Assembly: GCA_913048175.1 (NCBI GenBank)
Contig: CAJWVX010000017.1
Location: forward strand, 1 to 33,435
Direction of reading: 5' to 3'
Length of the DNA stretch: 33,435 bases
DNA from: an uncultured Flavobacteriales bacterium
Lineage (GTDB): Bacteria; Bacteroidota; Bacteroidia; Flavobacteriales_E; Vicingaceae
Shown: positions 8,968 to 17,648 of the stretch, one piece after another
Layout of the letters: each line of letters starts with the position of its first letter
How positions within the stretch are numbered: the first letter of the stretch is position 1
Translations under genes and position numbers: made by a program
The notes under the pieces: model-generated
The model's input: the letters and a program-made list of their open reading frames with translations, nothing else
Databases searched by the model: none
What the model was told of the DNA's origin: nothing

Positions 8968-9888
8968 ATGAAAAACATACTAGCCAAGATATTTTATCCA
9001 GTAATAGCAATTGCCTCACTTCTAGGTTTAATAAATAGTCCTCTAGCTCTATTTTCTGGTATCCTTTTCGCTTTCTTTTTTACTTCACCACTTAAAAAGT
9101 TTAGCCATAAACTGATTCATTATCTTCTTAAATTTTCTATAATTGGTTTAGGTTTTGGAATGCTAATTAAGGAAACCCTTACTACAAGTGCTAATAGTTT
9201 AAGTTTAACCTTCTTGTCTATTACTTTGACAATAGGATTAGGATTACTTTTAACTCGCTTATTAAAAATAGACCTCAAGCTAGGTTACCTCATTACATCA
9301 GGAACTTCAATTTGCGGGGGAAGTGCAATTGCAGCGATTTCATCCGTAATAAAGGCAAACGGTAAAACCATAAGTATTGCTTTAGGAGTTGTTTTCCTCT
9401 TAAACGCAATTGCCTTATTTACATTCCCTGTAATTGGACATTGGTTAGAATTAACCCAACATGATTTTGGCCTTTGGTGTGCAATTGCTATACACGATAC
9501 AAGTTCTGTAGTAGGAGCTGCTTTAAATTATGGTGATGAGGCTTTAAAAATTGCGACAACAGTAAAACTTTCAAGAACTTTATGGATTATACCATTGTCT
9601 ATTTTTTCCTTATTCGTTTTTAAAACTAAAGGGCAAAAAATTAAAATGCCTTACTTCATATTGTTATTTATTGCAGCAATAATTATAAATAGCTTTCACC
9701 TAATACCATTAACAATTACAAGCGTAATAGTTTTAATCTCAAAAAGGTTATTAGTACTTACCTTATTTATTGTTGGTACAACAATTTCATTTAAGGATTT
9801 AAAGTCAACAGGAATAAAACCAATACTCCTTGCAATCTTCTTATGGGTATTTATTTCAGTTTTCTCGTTGGTTTACATTACTTATTAG
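8968..9888 (+). CDS. YeiH/UPF0324-family membrane protein (putative sulfate exporter family)
   Basis: A 306-residue polytopic inner-membrane protein of about 9-10 hydrophobic segments, a little short for the family. The motif GTSICGGSAIAAISSVIKAN (about residues 112-131) and the later IHDTSSVVGAALNYGDEAL segment are hallmarks of the YeiH/Cons_hypoth698 family. Databases often label members putative sulfate exporters, but the substrate has little direct support. A sulfur gene cluster lies about 5 kb downstream on the other strand, which fits but does not prove a sulfur-related role. It converges on nupC with 24 bp between stop codons and no obvious terminator. The ATG start opens straight into a hydrophobic segment. 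Confidence 0.9.
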   Translation: MKNILAKIFYPVIAIASLLGLINSPLALFSGILFAFFFTSPLKKFSHKLIHYLLKFSIIGLGFGMLIKETLTTSANSLSLTFLSITLTIGLGLLLTRLLKIDLKLGYLITSGTSICGGSAIAAISSVIKANGKTISIALGVVFLLNAIALFTFPVIGHWLELTQHDFGLWCAIAIHDTSSVVGAALNYGDEALKIATTVKLSRTLWIIPLSIFSLFVFKTKGQKIKMPYFILLFIAAIIINSFHLIPLTITSVIVLISKRLLVLTLFIVGTTISFKDLKSTGIKPILLAIFLWVFISVFSLVYITY

Positions 9889-9912
9889 GGAAGAATATAT
9901 CTCCTAAAAAAA

Positions 9913-11220
9913 TTAAAGTAACATCCCAACAATTACTGCAGTAAGCAAAGAAGCCAAAGTACCACCTAACAACGCTAAAAAACCAAACTTTGCTAATGTG
10001 GTTTTTTTATCTGGAGCTAATGCCCCTATTCCGCCAATTTGTATACCTATAGAAGCAAAATTGGCAAAGCCACATAAAAAATATGTGGCCATTACGATAG
10101 ATTTTTCTTCATGAAACAATCCAGCTGTTTTCATTTCACCTAAAGAGCCATAGGCCAAGAACTCATTAAGTATAGTTTTTTCACCCAATAACTGCCCTAC
10201 TAAAAACATATCCTCTTTACAAACCCCCATCAGCCAAACTATTGGAGCTCCAATATACCCAAATACTAGTTCAAAAGACAACTCTTTAAAACTCGTGTTA
10301 GCTGCGATAATTTCATTTAAACTTGACCAATCTCCAACCTTAAATAATAAGTAGTTACCCATTGTCATTAAAGCAGTAAATACTAATAACATTCCTCCTA
10401 CATTAACAGCCAAACGAATTCCATCAGAAGTTCCATTTGTTATTGCTTCTAAAGCATTTGCTCCAATTTTATCATTTGATATCACTAAATTCTCATCAAT
10501 ATCTTCCGTTTCTGGAACCAGCATTTTTGCTGCAACAATAGCAGCTGGTGCTGACATAACAGATGCTGCCAGTAAGTGCTTCGCAAATTTTACTCGCTCT
10601 ATAGGATCATCTCCTCCTAAAAAACCAATGTAAGCTGCTAAAACGCCTCCTGCTATTGTTGCCATTCCTCCACTCATCAAACACATCATTTCTGAGTTGG
10701 TCATTTTATTTAAGTAAGGCTTAACTAATAAAGGAGCTTCAGTTTGTCCTAAAAATATATTACCTGCTGCAGCCAAACTTTCTGCTCCTGACAACTTCAT
10801 GGCTTTTTTCATTAACCAAGCAAAGGCAAAAACTATTTTTTGAAGAATGCCCCAATAATAGAATAAACTAGTTAATGCAGAAAAGAAAATCACAGTCGGT
10901 AGTACCATTATGGCAAAATTGATTAATGGAGATTCAATCTCACCAGAAACGTAACTACCAAAAAGAAACATAGTTCCTGCTTGGGTAAAGCTAATTACCT
11001 TTTCGAATACTCTACCAACAAAATCAAAACCGTTAGCAACAAAATCAACCTTTAAAACTAGAATTGCAAAAACTAATTGAATTAACAACCCTTTAGCTAC
11101 CAACACCCAATCAATCTTATTTCTATTTCTACTAAAAATCCAAGCAAGAAGAACTAAAGTTGCCATTCCTATAGCACCACGATATATTGAAGTAAAACTA
11201 ATGGCTAATAATGTTGTCAT
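9913..11220 (-). CDS. nupC: Concentrative nucleoside transporter (CNT/NupC family)
   Basis: A 435-residue inner-membrane Na+- or H+-coupled nucleoside importer. The body has the CNT core, with GQTEAPLLVKPYL (about residues 158-170) followed by MTNSEMMCLMSGGMATIAGG and, later, GVCKEDMFLVGQLLGEKTI. The GQTE and EMM-GG-T-AG motifs form the nucleoside-binding hairpins in this family. Length and roughly ten membrane segments are normal. It is last in the minus-strand group etfB-etfA-bifunctional nuclease-nupC, 142 bp after the nuclease gene. From memory this gene order recurs in Flavobacteriia, where thymidylate and folate genes often follow; here the convergent yeiH-like gene follows instead. Confidence 0.95.
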   Translation of the reverse strand: MTTLLAISFTSIYRGAIGMATLVLLAWIFSRNRNKIDWVLVAKGLLIQLVFAILVLKVDFVANGFDFVGRVFEKVISFTQAGTMFLFGSYVSGEIESPLINFAIMVLPTVIFFSALTSLFYYWGILQKIVFAFAWLMKKAMKLSGAESLAAAGNIFLGQTEAPLLVKPYLNKMTNSEMMCLMSGGMATIAGGVLAAYIGFLGGDDPIERVKFAKHLLAASVMSAPAAIVAAKMLVPETEDIDENLVISNDKIGANALEAITNGTSDGIRLAVNVGGMLLVFTALMTMGNYLLFKVGDWSSLNEIIAANTSFKELSFELVFGYIGAPIVWLMGVCKEDMFLVGQLLGEKTILNEFLAYGSLGEMKTAGLFHEEKSIVMATYFLCGFANFASIGIQIGGIGALAPDKKTTLAKFGFLALLGGTLASLLTAVIVGMLL

Positions 11221-11362
11221 AAATTATACAATTAGGACAACAAGATATTAATTTTTAAGGGATTATTAAACTTTATTAATAGGTTGTAACAACTTGAAAA
11301 TAAGAGAGCATCGCTATTTCAATTCTTTCATTATCAAGAAAAATATTTGGATAATAAAATAA

Positions 11363-11986
11363 TTAATTAGCGTTACGCTTATCTAACTCTTCCTTAATTT
11401 TTGATGCCTCTTCATAGTTTTCACTTTCTATAGAATCCTGTAAACGCTTATTTAACTCATCTAAAGTTAAATCATCATAGCTTAATGATTTTGGCTCGTC
11501 AAATCCAACTGATTCTAACTCATCCTCAATAGAGTCTAACTCTTTTCCTAAAGAATCTTCTTCCTCCTGAGATTCATCTAAAATAATTCCTGCACTCGCC
11601 AAAATAAATTCATGTGTGTAAATTGGACACTTAAATCTTACTGCTAAAGCAATAGCATCTGAAGTTCTTGTGTCAACTTCTATTATTTCACCTTCTTTTT
11701 CTGATAGAAGTTTAGCATAAAAAATACCTTCAACCAAATTATAGATAACTATTTCTTTTACAGAAATATTATAGACATCAGCAAAACTCTTAAACAGATC
11801 ATGTGTTAAAGGCCTGCTAGGAGTCATAGATTCTAACTCAATAGCAATTGCTTGAGCTTCAAAACCACCAATAATAATTGGCAACCTTCTTTTAGCTCCT
11901 CCTTTTTCTCCCAAAACTAAAGCGTAAGCTCCAGTTTGTGTTTGACTGTAAGAAAGTCCTATTATCTCTAACTCTATTTTATCCAT
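11363..11986 (-). CDS. Bifunctional nuclease (DUF151) family protein with C-terminal UVR motif
   Basis: About 207 residues. The N-terminal BFN/DUF151 domain starts MDKIELEIIGLSYSQTQTGA and contains GGAKRRLPIIIGGFEAQAIA and DTRTSDAIALAVR, typical of the family. Homologues have been described as nucleases acting on DNA and RNA, but the bacterial role is not settled. The last 35 residues (LDELNKRLQDSIESENYEEA and on) match the UvrB/UvrC interaction motif, a common Bacteroidota fusion. A TTG two codons upstream (11992) is in frame, but the ATG at 11986 gives the conserved start and is preferred. It follows etfA by 75 bp, with a hairpin between them. Confidence 0.92.
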   Translation of the reverse strand: MDKIELEIIGLSYSQTQTGAYALVLGEKGGAKRRLPIIIGGFEAQAIAIELESMTPSRPLTHDLFKSFADVYNISVKEIVIYNLVEGIFYAKLLSEKEGEIIEVDTRTSDAIALAVRFKCPIYTHEFILASAGIILDESQEEEDSLGKELDSIEDELESVGFDEPKSLSYDDLTLDELNKRLQDSIESENYEEASKIKEELDKRNAN

Positions 11987-11998
11987 AAACAAATAATA

Positions 11999-12026
11999 AC
12001 GCCATCCTAAAAATTTAGGATGACGT
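11999..12026. repeat. Inverted repeat between etfA and the nuclease gene
   Basis: CATCCTAA (12003-12010) and TTAGGATG (12015-12022) pair around AAAT, and flanking ACG/CGT can add three pairs after a mismatch. On the minus strand there is no good T-run after it, so it is a weak terminator at best. It could attenuate transcription between etfA and the downstream nuclease gene or stabilise the etfBA message. Confidence 0.6.
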
Positions 12027-12061
12027 ATAAATTTAAGAAATTAAATTCCTTTTATATATTT

Positions 12062-13009
12062 TTAAGCTTTTAATTGCTTAATCGCTTCTAACATTTTAGG
12101 CAATACTTCAAAAGCATCTCCAACTATTCCGTAATCCGCAGCCTTAAAGAAAGGTGCTTCTGAATCAGTATTTATAACAACAATAACTTTACTTCCGTTA
12201 ACTCCAGCTAAATGCTGTATTGCTCCAGAAATACCTGCTGCAATATATAAGTTTGGTCTAATTGCAATACCTGTTTGCCCAACATGCTCATGGTGAGGTC
12301 TCCAACCAATATCAGATACTGGACGAGAACAAGCCGTAGCTGCTCCCAATTCTTTTGCTAAATCTTCAACTATCCCCCAGTTTTCAGGTCCTTTTAAACC
12401 TCTTCCTGCAGAAACAACAATATCAGCTTCTGTTAAAGATAATTCTGTAGATTCTTTCTTTATTTCTTTAACTGTAATTCCTGTGCTTGGAATTTCTGTA
12501 GAAAAAGCGACTACTTCTGCAGATCCACCTGTTTCTACTTTATCTAAAGAATTGGGTAAAACAGAAATAATTTTAGTTGCTGTTGTAATTTCTATTTCAG
12601 CAAAAGCTTTACCAGAAAAAACTGCTTTTTTAACAACATTACCATTTGGTAATGCAATTGCACCTGTTACTAAACCAGCATCTAATTTTGCTGACAATCT
12701 TGGCGCTACAGATTTACCTGAATAATCGTGAGTAAATACGATTGTATCTGCACCTGTTTCTGTTACTGCGGCTGCAACAACGTGAGCTATTTTTTGTGGA
12801 TCGAAATTATCTAATTCAGTATCTGCAACATGCAATACTTTTGATATTCCGTAATTTCCTAATTCTTCTAATCCTGAAGCAGAACCTGCTACAATAGCAA
12901 TTGCATCTGTTCCTGCAGCTTTGGCCAATTGACCACCGTAATTCGCAGCTTCAAAAGCATTTTTAGTTAATGCTCCGTTACTTGAATCTGTATATATTAA
13001 AACTGACAT
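12062..13009 (-). CDS. etfA: Electron transfer flavoprotein alpha subunit
   Basis: The FAD-binding subunit of the EtfAB heterodimer, which takes electrons from acyl-CoA and related dehydrogenases and passes them to the quinone pool. At 315 residues it is a normal length. The C-terminal FAD domain is clear: VVSAGRGLKGPENW (about residues 199-212), then ACSRPVSDIGW, GQTGIAIRPNLYIAAGISGA and INTDSEAPFFKAADYGIVGD. The N-terminal half is the adenine-nucleotide-hydrolase-like fold. It lies 72 bp downstream of etfB on the same strand, so the two subunits are co-encoded. No acyl-CoA dehydrogenase is in the window. Confidence 0.97.
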   Translation of the reverse strand: MSVLIYTDSSNGALTKNAFEAANYGGQLAKAAGTDAIAIVAGSASGLEELGNYGISKVLHVADTELDNFDPQKIAHVVAAAVTETGADTIVFTHDYSGKSVAPRLSAKLDAGLVTGAIALPNGNVVKKAVFSGKAFAEIEITTATKIISVLPNSLDKVETGGSAEVVAFSTEIPSTGITVKEIKKESTELSLTEADIVVSAGRGLKGPENWGIVEDLAKELGAATACSRPVSDIGWRPHHEHVGQTGIAIRPNLYIAAGISGAIQHLAGVNGSKVIVVINTDSEAPFFKAADYGIVGDAFEVLPKMLEAIKQLKA

Positions 13010-13081
13010 AGTTTTTGATTGTTTTAATTAACAATGTAATAATTACACATTGCTATATTTTAAAATTTTTATATTATTTAA

Positions 13082-13816
13082 TTAAATTGCTTTAGCTTCG
13101 TTATGTAATAACGCTACTAACTCTTCAGCTGTATCTACATATTTACATCCTGATTTTTCAGGAGGCAATGTAAACCCTTTTATAGAAGTTGCTGCTGTTG
13201 CTTCTGAAGAAGGAACAACAGTTAAAGGCTTACTTCTTGCAGCCATAATTCCTCTCATATTTGGGATACGTGGTTCAGCCATTCCTTTGGCTGCACTTAA
13301 TACAAATGGAGTATTCACTTCAATAATCTCAACACCACCTTCAATCTCTCTTTCAATAGTCGCTATATTTCCGTTCATATCTAATTTAGAAGCTAAAGAA
13401 ATATAAGGAGAATCCAATAACTCCGAAACCATACCTGCGATCTGAGAGCCATTATAATCAATCGTTTCTTTACCAGCTAAAATGATATCAAAACCTTGCT
13501 CTTTAGCATAGTTTGAAATTTGTTTAGCTACATATAATGCATCAGTTGTTTCTGCATCAATACGAACTGCGTTATCTGCTCCAATTGCCAATGCTTTTCT
13601 AATAATTGGATCACTATCTGCTGCTCCAACATTTAAAACAGTTACAGATCCACCATTTGCTTCTTTCAATTCTAATCCTCTTACTAAAGCATACCACTCA
13701 TCATAAGGGTTTACGATGAATTGTACTCCTTCTTCATCAAATTTTGTATCACCATCAGTAAATGCAATTTTTGCAGTGGTATCTGGGGCTTTACTTATAC
13801 ATACTAATATTTTCAT
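13082..13816 (-). CDS. etfB: Electron transfer flavoprotein beta subunit
   Basis: The AMP-binding partner of EtfA. It has 244 residues, starts MKILVCISKAPDTTAKIAF, and contains the NPYDEWYALVRGLELKE and ADNAVRID stretches seen in EtfB. DIILAGKETIDYNGSQIAGM (about residues 115-134) is the conserved ETF-beta signature region. It is the first gene of the minus-strand cluster, preceded by a 528-bp gene-poor gap containing a candidate promoter. The pair probably serves fatty- or amino-acid oxidation. Confidence 0.97.
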   Translation of the reverse strand: MKILVCISKAPDTTAKIAFTDGDTKFDEEGVQFIVNPYDEWYALVRGLELKEANGGSVTVLNVGAADSDPIIRKALAIGADNAVRIDAETTDALYVAKQISNYAKEQGFDIILAGKETIDYNGSQIAGMVSELLDSPYISLASKLDMNGNIATIEREIEGGVEIIEVNTPFVLSAAKGMAEPRIPNMRGIMAARSKPLTVVPSSEATAATSIKGFTLPPEKSGCKYVDTAEELVALLHNEAKAI

Positions 13817-13854
13817 ATCTAAATTATTATATTAAGTTACCATAAATTCAGCAA

Positions 13855-13862
13855 CAAAATTA
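13855..13862 (-). promoter_or_regulatory. Candidate -7 element for etfBA
   Basis: On the minus strand this reads TAATTTTG, an exact match to the Bacteroidota -7 consensus TAnnTTTG, about 39 nt before the etfB start. No TTG was found at the ideal -33 distance, so support is partial. Confidence 0.45.
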
Positions 13863-14081
13863 ATGAAAATCCATTGAATAAAAATAGGATTCTATGTATA
13901 GATATAAACTTTTTTAAGTTATTTAATTTAATTTAATTGTTCGCTATTCATGCGCTTAAAACTAAAGTTTTAACATCAATACAATTAGGTGGTTATTTAA
14001 TTTATTCTTTTAAATCTCCTTTTAATTTTATCCTGATTTTATCCAAAATAATAGCTAAATATTCTACCTAATTTAGTATAA

Positions 14082-14243
14082 CTTCTTAGAGGGTATATTT
14101 TAACTTTTTTTACTAAAGTTAGAGATTATCCATTGCTAGAAAAAGCACTATTTATATGCTATTTCTTAATAGCAGGAATAGTATATAAAATGTATAAAGA
14201 AGAATTTTCTACTAAATTTAATAAAATATTCATTGATTATTAA
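14082..14243 (+). pseudogene. Short coding relic in the etfB-cysN gap
   Basis: The 13817-14344 gap is very AT-rich and holds no intact gene. One stretch stays open for 53 codons with protein-like text (LLEKALFICYFLIAGIVYKM, then YKEEFSTKFNKIF) and ends at TAA 14241-14243, but it has no plausible upstream start and is preceded by an in-frame stop at 14079. I read it as the 3' remnant of a lost membrane-protein gene. It could equally be chance in AT-rich DNA. I do not recognise a family. Apart from this and the etfB promoter I see nothing in the gap. Confidence 0.25.
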
Positions 14244-14344
14244 TGCTAATTAATATCTCTTAATTAAATCATTGGCAGCAACAATCAAAATTTTAATGCC
14301 CTATAAATAAGAGGTTATTTTTTTAACTACTATTTTTTTACTTA

Positions 14345-15592
14345 TTACTGAATAAAACCAGCTCCGACAGTATTATTAGAGTGTGAATCAATCAAAATAA
14401 ATGATCCATTTGTTCTATGATTTTTAAATTGATCATAAAATATTGGCTTATTTAATTTAAACGTTACAGATGCAATCTCATTTATTCTTAATTCAGAAAT
14501 ATCTTCATCAATACCAGAGTAATCTGGTTCAATTTTATGATGGATATTATCCACTTTTGCTAAGACCTTATTTATACCATGTTGGATGGTGTATTTATTT
14601 CCATGTCTCATTTTCTCTGAATCCATCCAGGATACAGTAGCCGTTAACTCTTTTTCAATAGTTGGAAGCTCATACTGCTTCACAATCATATCTCCACGAC
14701 TAACATTAATGTTATCCTCTAAGGTAATAGTAACTGAAGATCGCCTTGATGCTGTTTCATACTTTTCATCATAGAAAAGAATCTCCTTAATTTTTGATTT
14801 AGTTTGAGATGGTAAAACAACAATATCATCCCCTACACTTAAATCACCACCATAAACTTTACCAGCATAGCCTCTAAAATCATGAAACTCATCTATTTTT
14901 GGTCTTACCACATATTGTACAGGAAACCTTGACGAACCAGTATGATATATATCTTTAGTATCAATTGCCTCTATGTGTTCTAATAAAGTATCTCCAAAAT
15001 ACCAAGGTGTATTTTCTGATTTATTAACCACATTATCTCCTTGTAAAGCACTTACAGGAATAAACGTTATTAGTTGTTCTTTGTAATCTCTTTTAGCCAT
15101 TAATTGCTCAAAATCAGATTTAATGGAATTGTATTTCTCTTCAGAAAAATCAACTAAATCCATTTTATTAATTGCCACAACAACATTCTTTATCCTTAAT
15201 AAATTATTGATAAAGAAGTGACGATTGGTTTGTTCAATAACTCCTTTACGTGCATCAATTAATATAATTGCTGTTTGTGATGTTGATGCTCCTGTAACCA
15301 TGTTTCTTGTATACTCTAAATGGCCTGGAGTATCTGCAATAATGTAACTTCTCTTTAGAGTAGAAAAGTAAATATGTGCAACATCAATTGTAATTCCTTG
15401 TTCTCTTTCTGCAACCAAACCATCAGTAGCTAAAGAGAAATCTAAGTAATCATATCCTTTCTGTTTACTCGTTTTTTCTATTGCTTCTAATTTATCTGTT
15501 GTTAATGATTTAGTATCATAAAGCAATCTCCCAATAAGGGTACTTTTTCCATCATCAACACTTCCTGCGGTTGCTATTTTTAAAACTTCCAT
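14345..15592 (-). CDS. cysN: Sulfate adenylyltransferase subunit 1 (GTPase subunit)
   Basis: The regulatory GTPase of ATP sulfurylase, which with CysD makes adenosine 5'-phosphosulfate (APS) from ATP and sulfate. The 415 residues carry the elongation-factor-like G motifs: AGSVDDGKST (9-18), EREQGITIDVAH (about 62-73), DTPGH (about 90-94) and NKMD (about 142-145). Beta-barrel domains follow. The protein ends after these domains, so there is no fused APS kinase (CysC) as in the CysNC form. It is last in the DUF2061-cysH-cysD-cysN operon, 78 bp after cysD. Confidence 0.97.
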   Translation of the reverse strand: MEVLKIATAGSVDDGKSTLIGRLLYDTKSLTTDKLEAIEKTSKQKGYDYLDFSLATDGLVAEREQGITIDVAHIYFSTLKRSYIIADTPGHLEYTRNMVTGASTSQTAIILIDARKGVIEQTNRHFFINNLLRIKNVVVAINKMDLVDFSEEKYNSIKSDFEQLMAKRDYKEQLITFIPVSALQGDNVVNKSENTPWYFGDTLLEHIEAIDTKDIYHTGSSRFPVQYVVRPKIDEFHDFRGYAGKVYGGDLSVGDDIVVLPSQTKSKIKEILFYDEKYETASRRSSVTITLEDNINVSRGDMIVKQYELPTIEKELTATVSWMDSEKMRHGNKYTIQHGINKVLAKVDNIHHKIEPDYSGIDEDISELRINEIASVTFKLNKPIFYDQFKNHRTNGSFILIDSHSNNTVGAGFIQ

Positions 15593-15670
15593 AATCTTGT
15601 TTTAACCCTACTTTTAATAAAATTGAGTTTACTCGTTCGTATAATTTGTATTTATTAATCTGATACTTTT

Positions 15671-16576
15671 CTAAAAGTATCCCTGTTGCTTTCGCTTTTC
15701 CATTGCTGCTTCAGAACGTTTATCATCTATTCTTGCTCCTCTTTCAGAAATGGTAGATTCTTTTATCTCTTGAACAACAGTATCAATATCTGAAGCTCCA
15801 GAAAGCACAGCTGCCGTACAACTCATATCTCCAACAGTCCTAAACCGAACCAATCTTTCTTCTACTGTTTCATCTACATCTCTATAAACTATCTCATCAT
15901 CGTTAGACCAAATCAATCCATCTCTTAAAAATGTTTTTCTTAGGTGAGCAAAATATATTGATGGAATTTCAATATCTTCCTTTTGAATATAAGACCAAAC
16001 ATCTAATTCTGTCCAATTAGAAATTGGAAAAACACGTACATTTTGTCCTAACTCAATTTGTCCGTTTAGCATATCAAATAATTCCGGACGCTGATTCTTT
16101 TCATCCCATTGTCCAAAATCATCTCTCACAGAGAAAATACGTTCTTTAGCTCTGGCCTTTTCCTCATCCCTTCTTGCTCCACCGATACAGGCATCAAACT
16201 TAAATTCTTCAATAGCATCTAAAAGTGTGGTAGTTTGTAAAGCGTTTCTGCTTGAGTATTTTCCAACTTCTTCTTTTACTTTTCCTTGGTTAATAGAATC
16301 TTGAACATCTCTAACTATCAATTCTAATCCTAACTCTTTTACTAATTTATCTCTAAAGGCAATTGTTTCAGGAAAATTATGTCCGGTATCAATATGCATT
16401 AATGGAAAAGGAATTTTTGCCGGATAAAATGCTTTTTGAGCTAATCTTACTAAGGTTATCGAATCCTTTCCTCCAGAAAATAATAGAACTGGTTTTTCGA
16501 ACTGAGCAGCTACTTCTCTTAAAATGTAAATAGCTTCGTTCTCTAATGGGTTTATATCTAATGTATTCTTATGCAT
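15671..16576 (-). CDS. cysD: Sulfate adenylyltransferase subunit 2
   Basis: The catalytic N-type ATP-pyrophosphatase subunit of ATP sulfurylase. The 301 residues fit the family. The PP-loop LLFSGGKDSITLVRLAQKAF is at about residues 31-50, with MHIDTGHNFPETIAFRD and GGARRDEEKARAKERIFS following. FPISNWTELDVWSYI and the C-terminal RTVGDMSCTAAV and EKRKQQGYF are also typical CysD segments. It sits between cysH (95 bp upstream) and cysN on the same strand. Confidence 0.98.
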   Translation of the reverse strand: MHKNTLDINPLENEAIYILREVAAQFEKPVLLFSGGKDSITLVRLAQKAFYPAKIPFPLMHIDTGHNFPETIAFRDKLVKELGLELIVRDVQDSINQGKVKEEVGKYSSRNALQTTTLLDAIEEFKFDACIGGARRDEEKARAKERIFSVRDDFGQWDEKNQRPELFDMLNGQIELGQNVRVFPISNWTELDVWSYIQKEDIEIPSIYFAHLRKTFLRDGLIWSNDDEIVYRDVDETVEERLVRFRTVGDMSCTAAVLSGASDIDTVVQEIKESTISERGARIDDKRSEAAMEKRKQQGYF

Positions 16577-16671
16577 GTGTCTTTATTATTTTTTTGTTTG
16601 TCATATGGAACTCGTTAAAAGTCATTCTCTTAAATGAATAGCTTTACTTTACTCGTTTCATGTCTTAATTT

Positions 16672-17298
16672 TTAAGCGTGTAATCCACACTCTCTGTTTT
16701 CTAATTGTTTTGTTGGATCAAAGTATTTAAACTCATTCGGTATCTTATTTTCTTCTAAATAGATATCCAAATCTTCATCTGACCAATAATAAAATGGACT
16801 CACTTTAAGTATTCCATCTTTTCCCAGTGACAGAATATCAATAGTATCTCTAAAAGCCGTTTGTCCTTTTCTTAAATTGGTAAACCAAACATCAGGTTTA
16901 TGATGTTTCAATGCGCGCTTAAATGGCTCTAACTTTACCTGTTCTGTAAACAACTTATGTTTTGGATCATCAAGATTAGGAATTCCTAAAACTACATCTC
17001 GATAAGCTTTAGTCTGTTTTGGTAAATATATATCCATGTTCAAACCAAACCTTTCAATCAAATCTTCGGCATGTCTGTAAGTATTTGGAGTATTATAACC
17101 TGTATCACACCAAATAACATCGATAGAACTATACATACATGAAACCAAATGTAAAATAGCTCCAGCATATGGCCTAAAATTGGTAGTTACAATTGGTTTT
17201 TTAGCTTGTAATAAAGCCCAATTAACAATCTCTTCTGGAGACTTACTTCTTAATTCTGTATTGATTTTATCAATGTCCATTTTATTGAATTTTAACAT
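16672..17298 (-). CDS. cysH: Phosphoadenylyl-/adenylyl-sulfate reductase
   Basis: Reduces activated sulfate (PAPS or APS) to sulfite using thioredoxin. I chose the ATG at 17298 (MLKFNKMDID), giving 208 residues. A longer frame from 17337 would overlap the upstream DUF2061 gene by 38 bp. The catalytic motif RECGLH is at the extreme C-terminus, and WFTNLRKGQTAFRDT is the substrate-loop region. The paired Cys motifs (CC and CxxC) that hold a 4Fe-4S cluster in plant-type APS reductases are absent. That favours the cluster-free PAPS-type enzyme, although some cluster-free homologues reduce APS. It starts one base after the DUF2061 stop, so coupling is tight. Confidence 0.94.
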   Translation of the reverse strand: MLKFNKMDIDKINTELRSKSPEEIVNWALLQAKKPIVTTNFRPYAGAILHLVSCMYSSIDVIWCDTGYNTPNTYRHAEDLIERFGLNMDIYLPKQTKAYRDVVLGIPNLDDPKHKLFTEQVKLEPFKRALKHHKPDVWFTNLRKGQTAFRDTIDILSLGKDGILKVSPFYYWSDEDLDIYLEENKIPNEFKYFDPTKQLENRECGLHA

Positions 17299-17299
17299 C

Positions 17300-17554
17300 T
17301 TATTTACCCCATTTAATTTTATTCCAAGCTCTTTCATGAAAAAAGTACAGCCCCATTTTAGTAACTAACTCTATCAAACCGATAGAAAACGCTAACTCTA
17401 ATGTTCCAGTTATTAACCAAGAGATTAAGATTGTATCTAATGTTCCTATTAGCCTCCAGCTAATTGTCTTTGCTATACTTCTCTTTAAACCTTCCTCAGA
17501 TTCTAAAGAATTTTCCTTCTGTAATTTGTTAATTATTACGCTATTTAATATCAT
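17300..17554 (-). CDS. DUF2061 small membrane protein
   Basis: Eighty-four residues. The C-terminal 60 match DUF2061: AKTISWRLIGTLDTILISWL, then a second hydrophobic segment (LAFSIGLIELVTKMGLYFF), ending HERAWNKIKWGK. Two membrane spans are expected. Function is not established, but DUF2061 genes are often found with cysH/cysD/cysN in Bacteroidota, which suggests a role in sulfate uptake or reduction. It is the first gene of the cys operon, and its stop lies one base before the cysH start. A palindrome at 17607-17627, upstream, is a candidate operator. Confidence 0.9.
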   Translation of the reverse strand: MILNSVIINKLQKENSLESEEGLKRSIAKTISWRLIGTLDTILISWLITGTLELAFSIGLIELVTKMGLYFFHERAWNKIKWGK

Positions 17555-17606
17555 ACCTCTATCATTAATCCTATTACCCTATCGGCTTAGTAGATTAATT
17601 GGTAAA

Positions 17607-17627
17607 AGTATTTATCTTATCAATACT
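17607..17627 (-). promoter_or_regulatory. Candidate operator of the cys operon
   Basis: AGTATT (17607-17612) and AATACT (17622-17627) form a perfect 6-bp inverted repeat with a 9-nt spacer, centred about 63 bp upstream of the DUF2061 start. On the minus strand its right arm runs into TACTTTTA, a near match to the -7 consensus TAnnTTTG, so a bound protein would block the promoter. The neighbouring Rrf2 regulator is the obvious candidate. The repeat is seen; regulation is inferred. Confidence 0.4.
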
Positions 17628-17648
17628 ATTCGTGAAAAATTAAAGAAA

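Noticed and set aside
13817-14344. tRNA or other stable RNA in the AT-rich gap
   Set aside because: I saw no cloverleaf, CCA end or GC-rich stem; base composition is very low in GC throughout.
14345-15592. CysN-CysC fusion
   Set aside because: The protein ends after the beta-barrel domains at 415 residues; no kinase domain follows.
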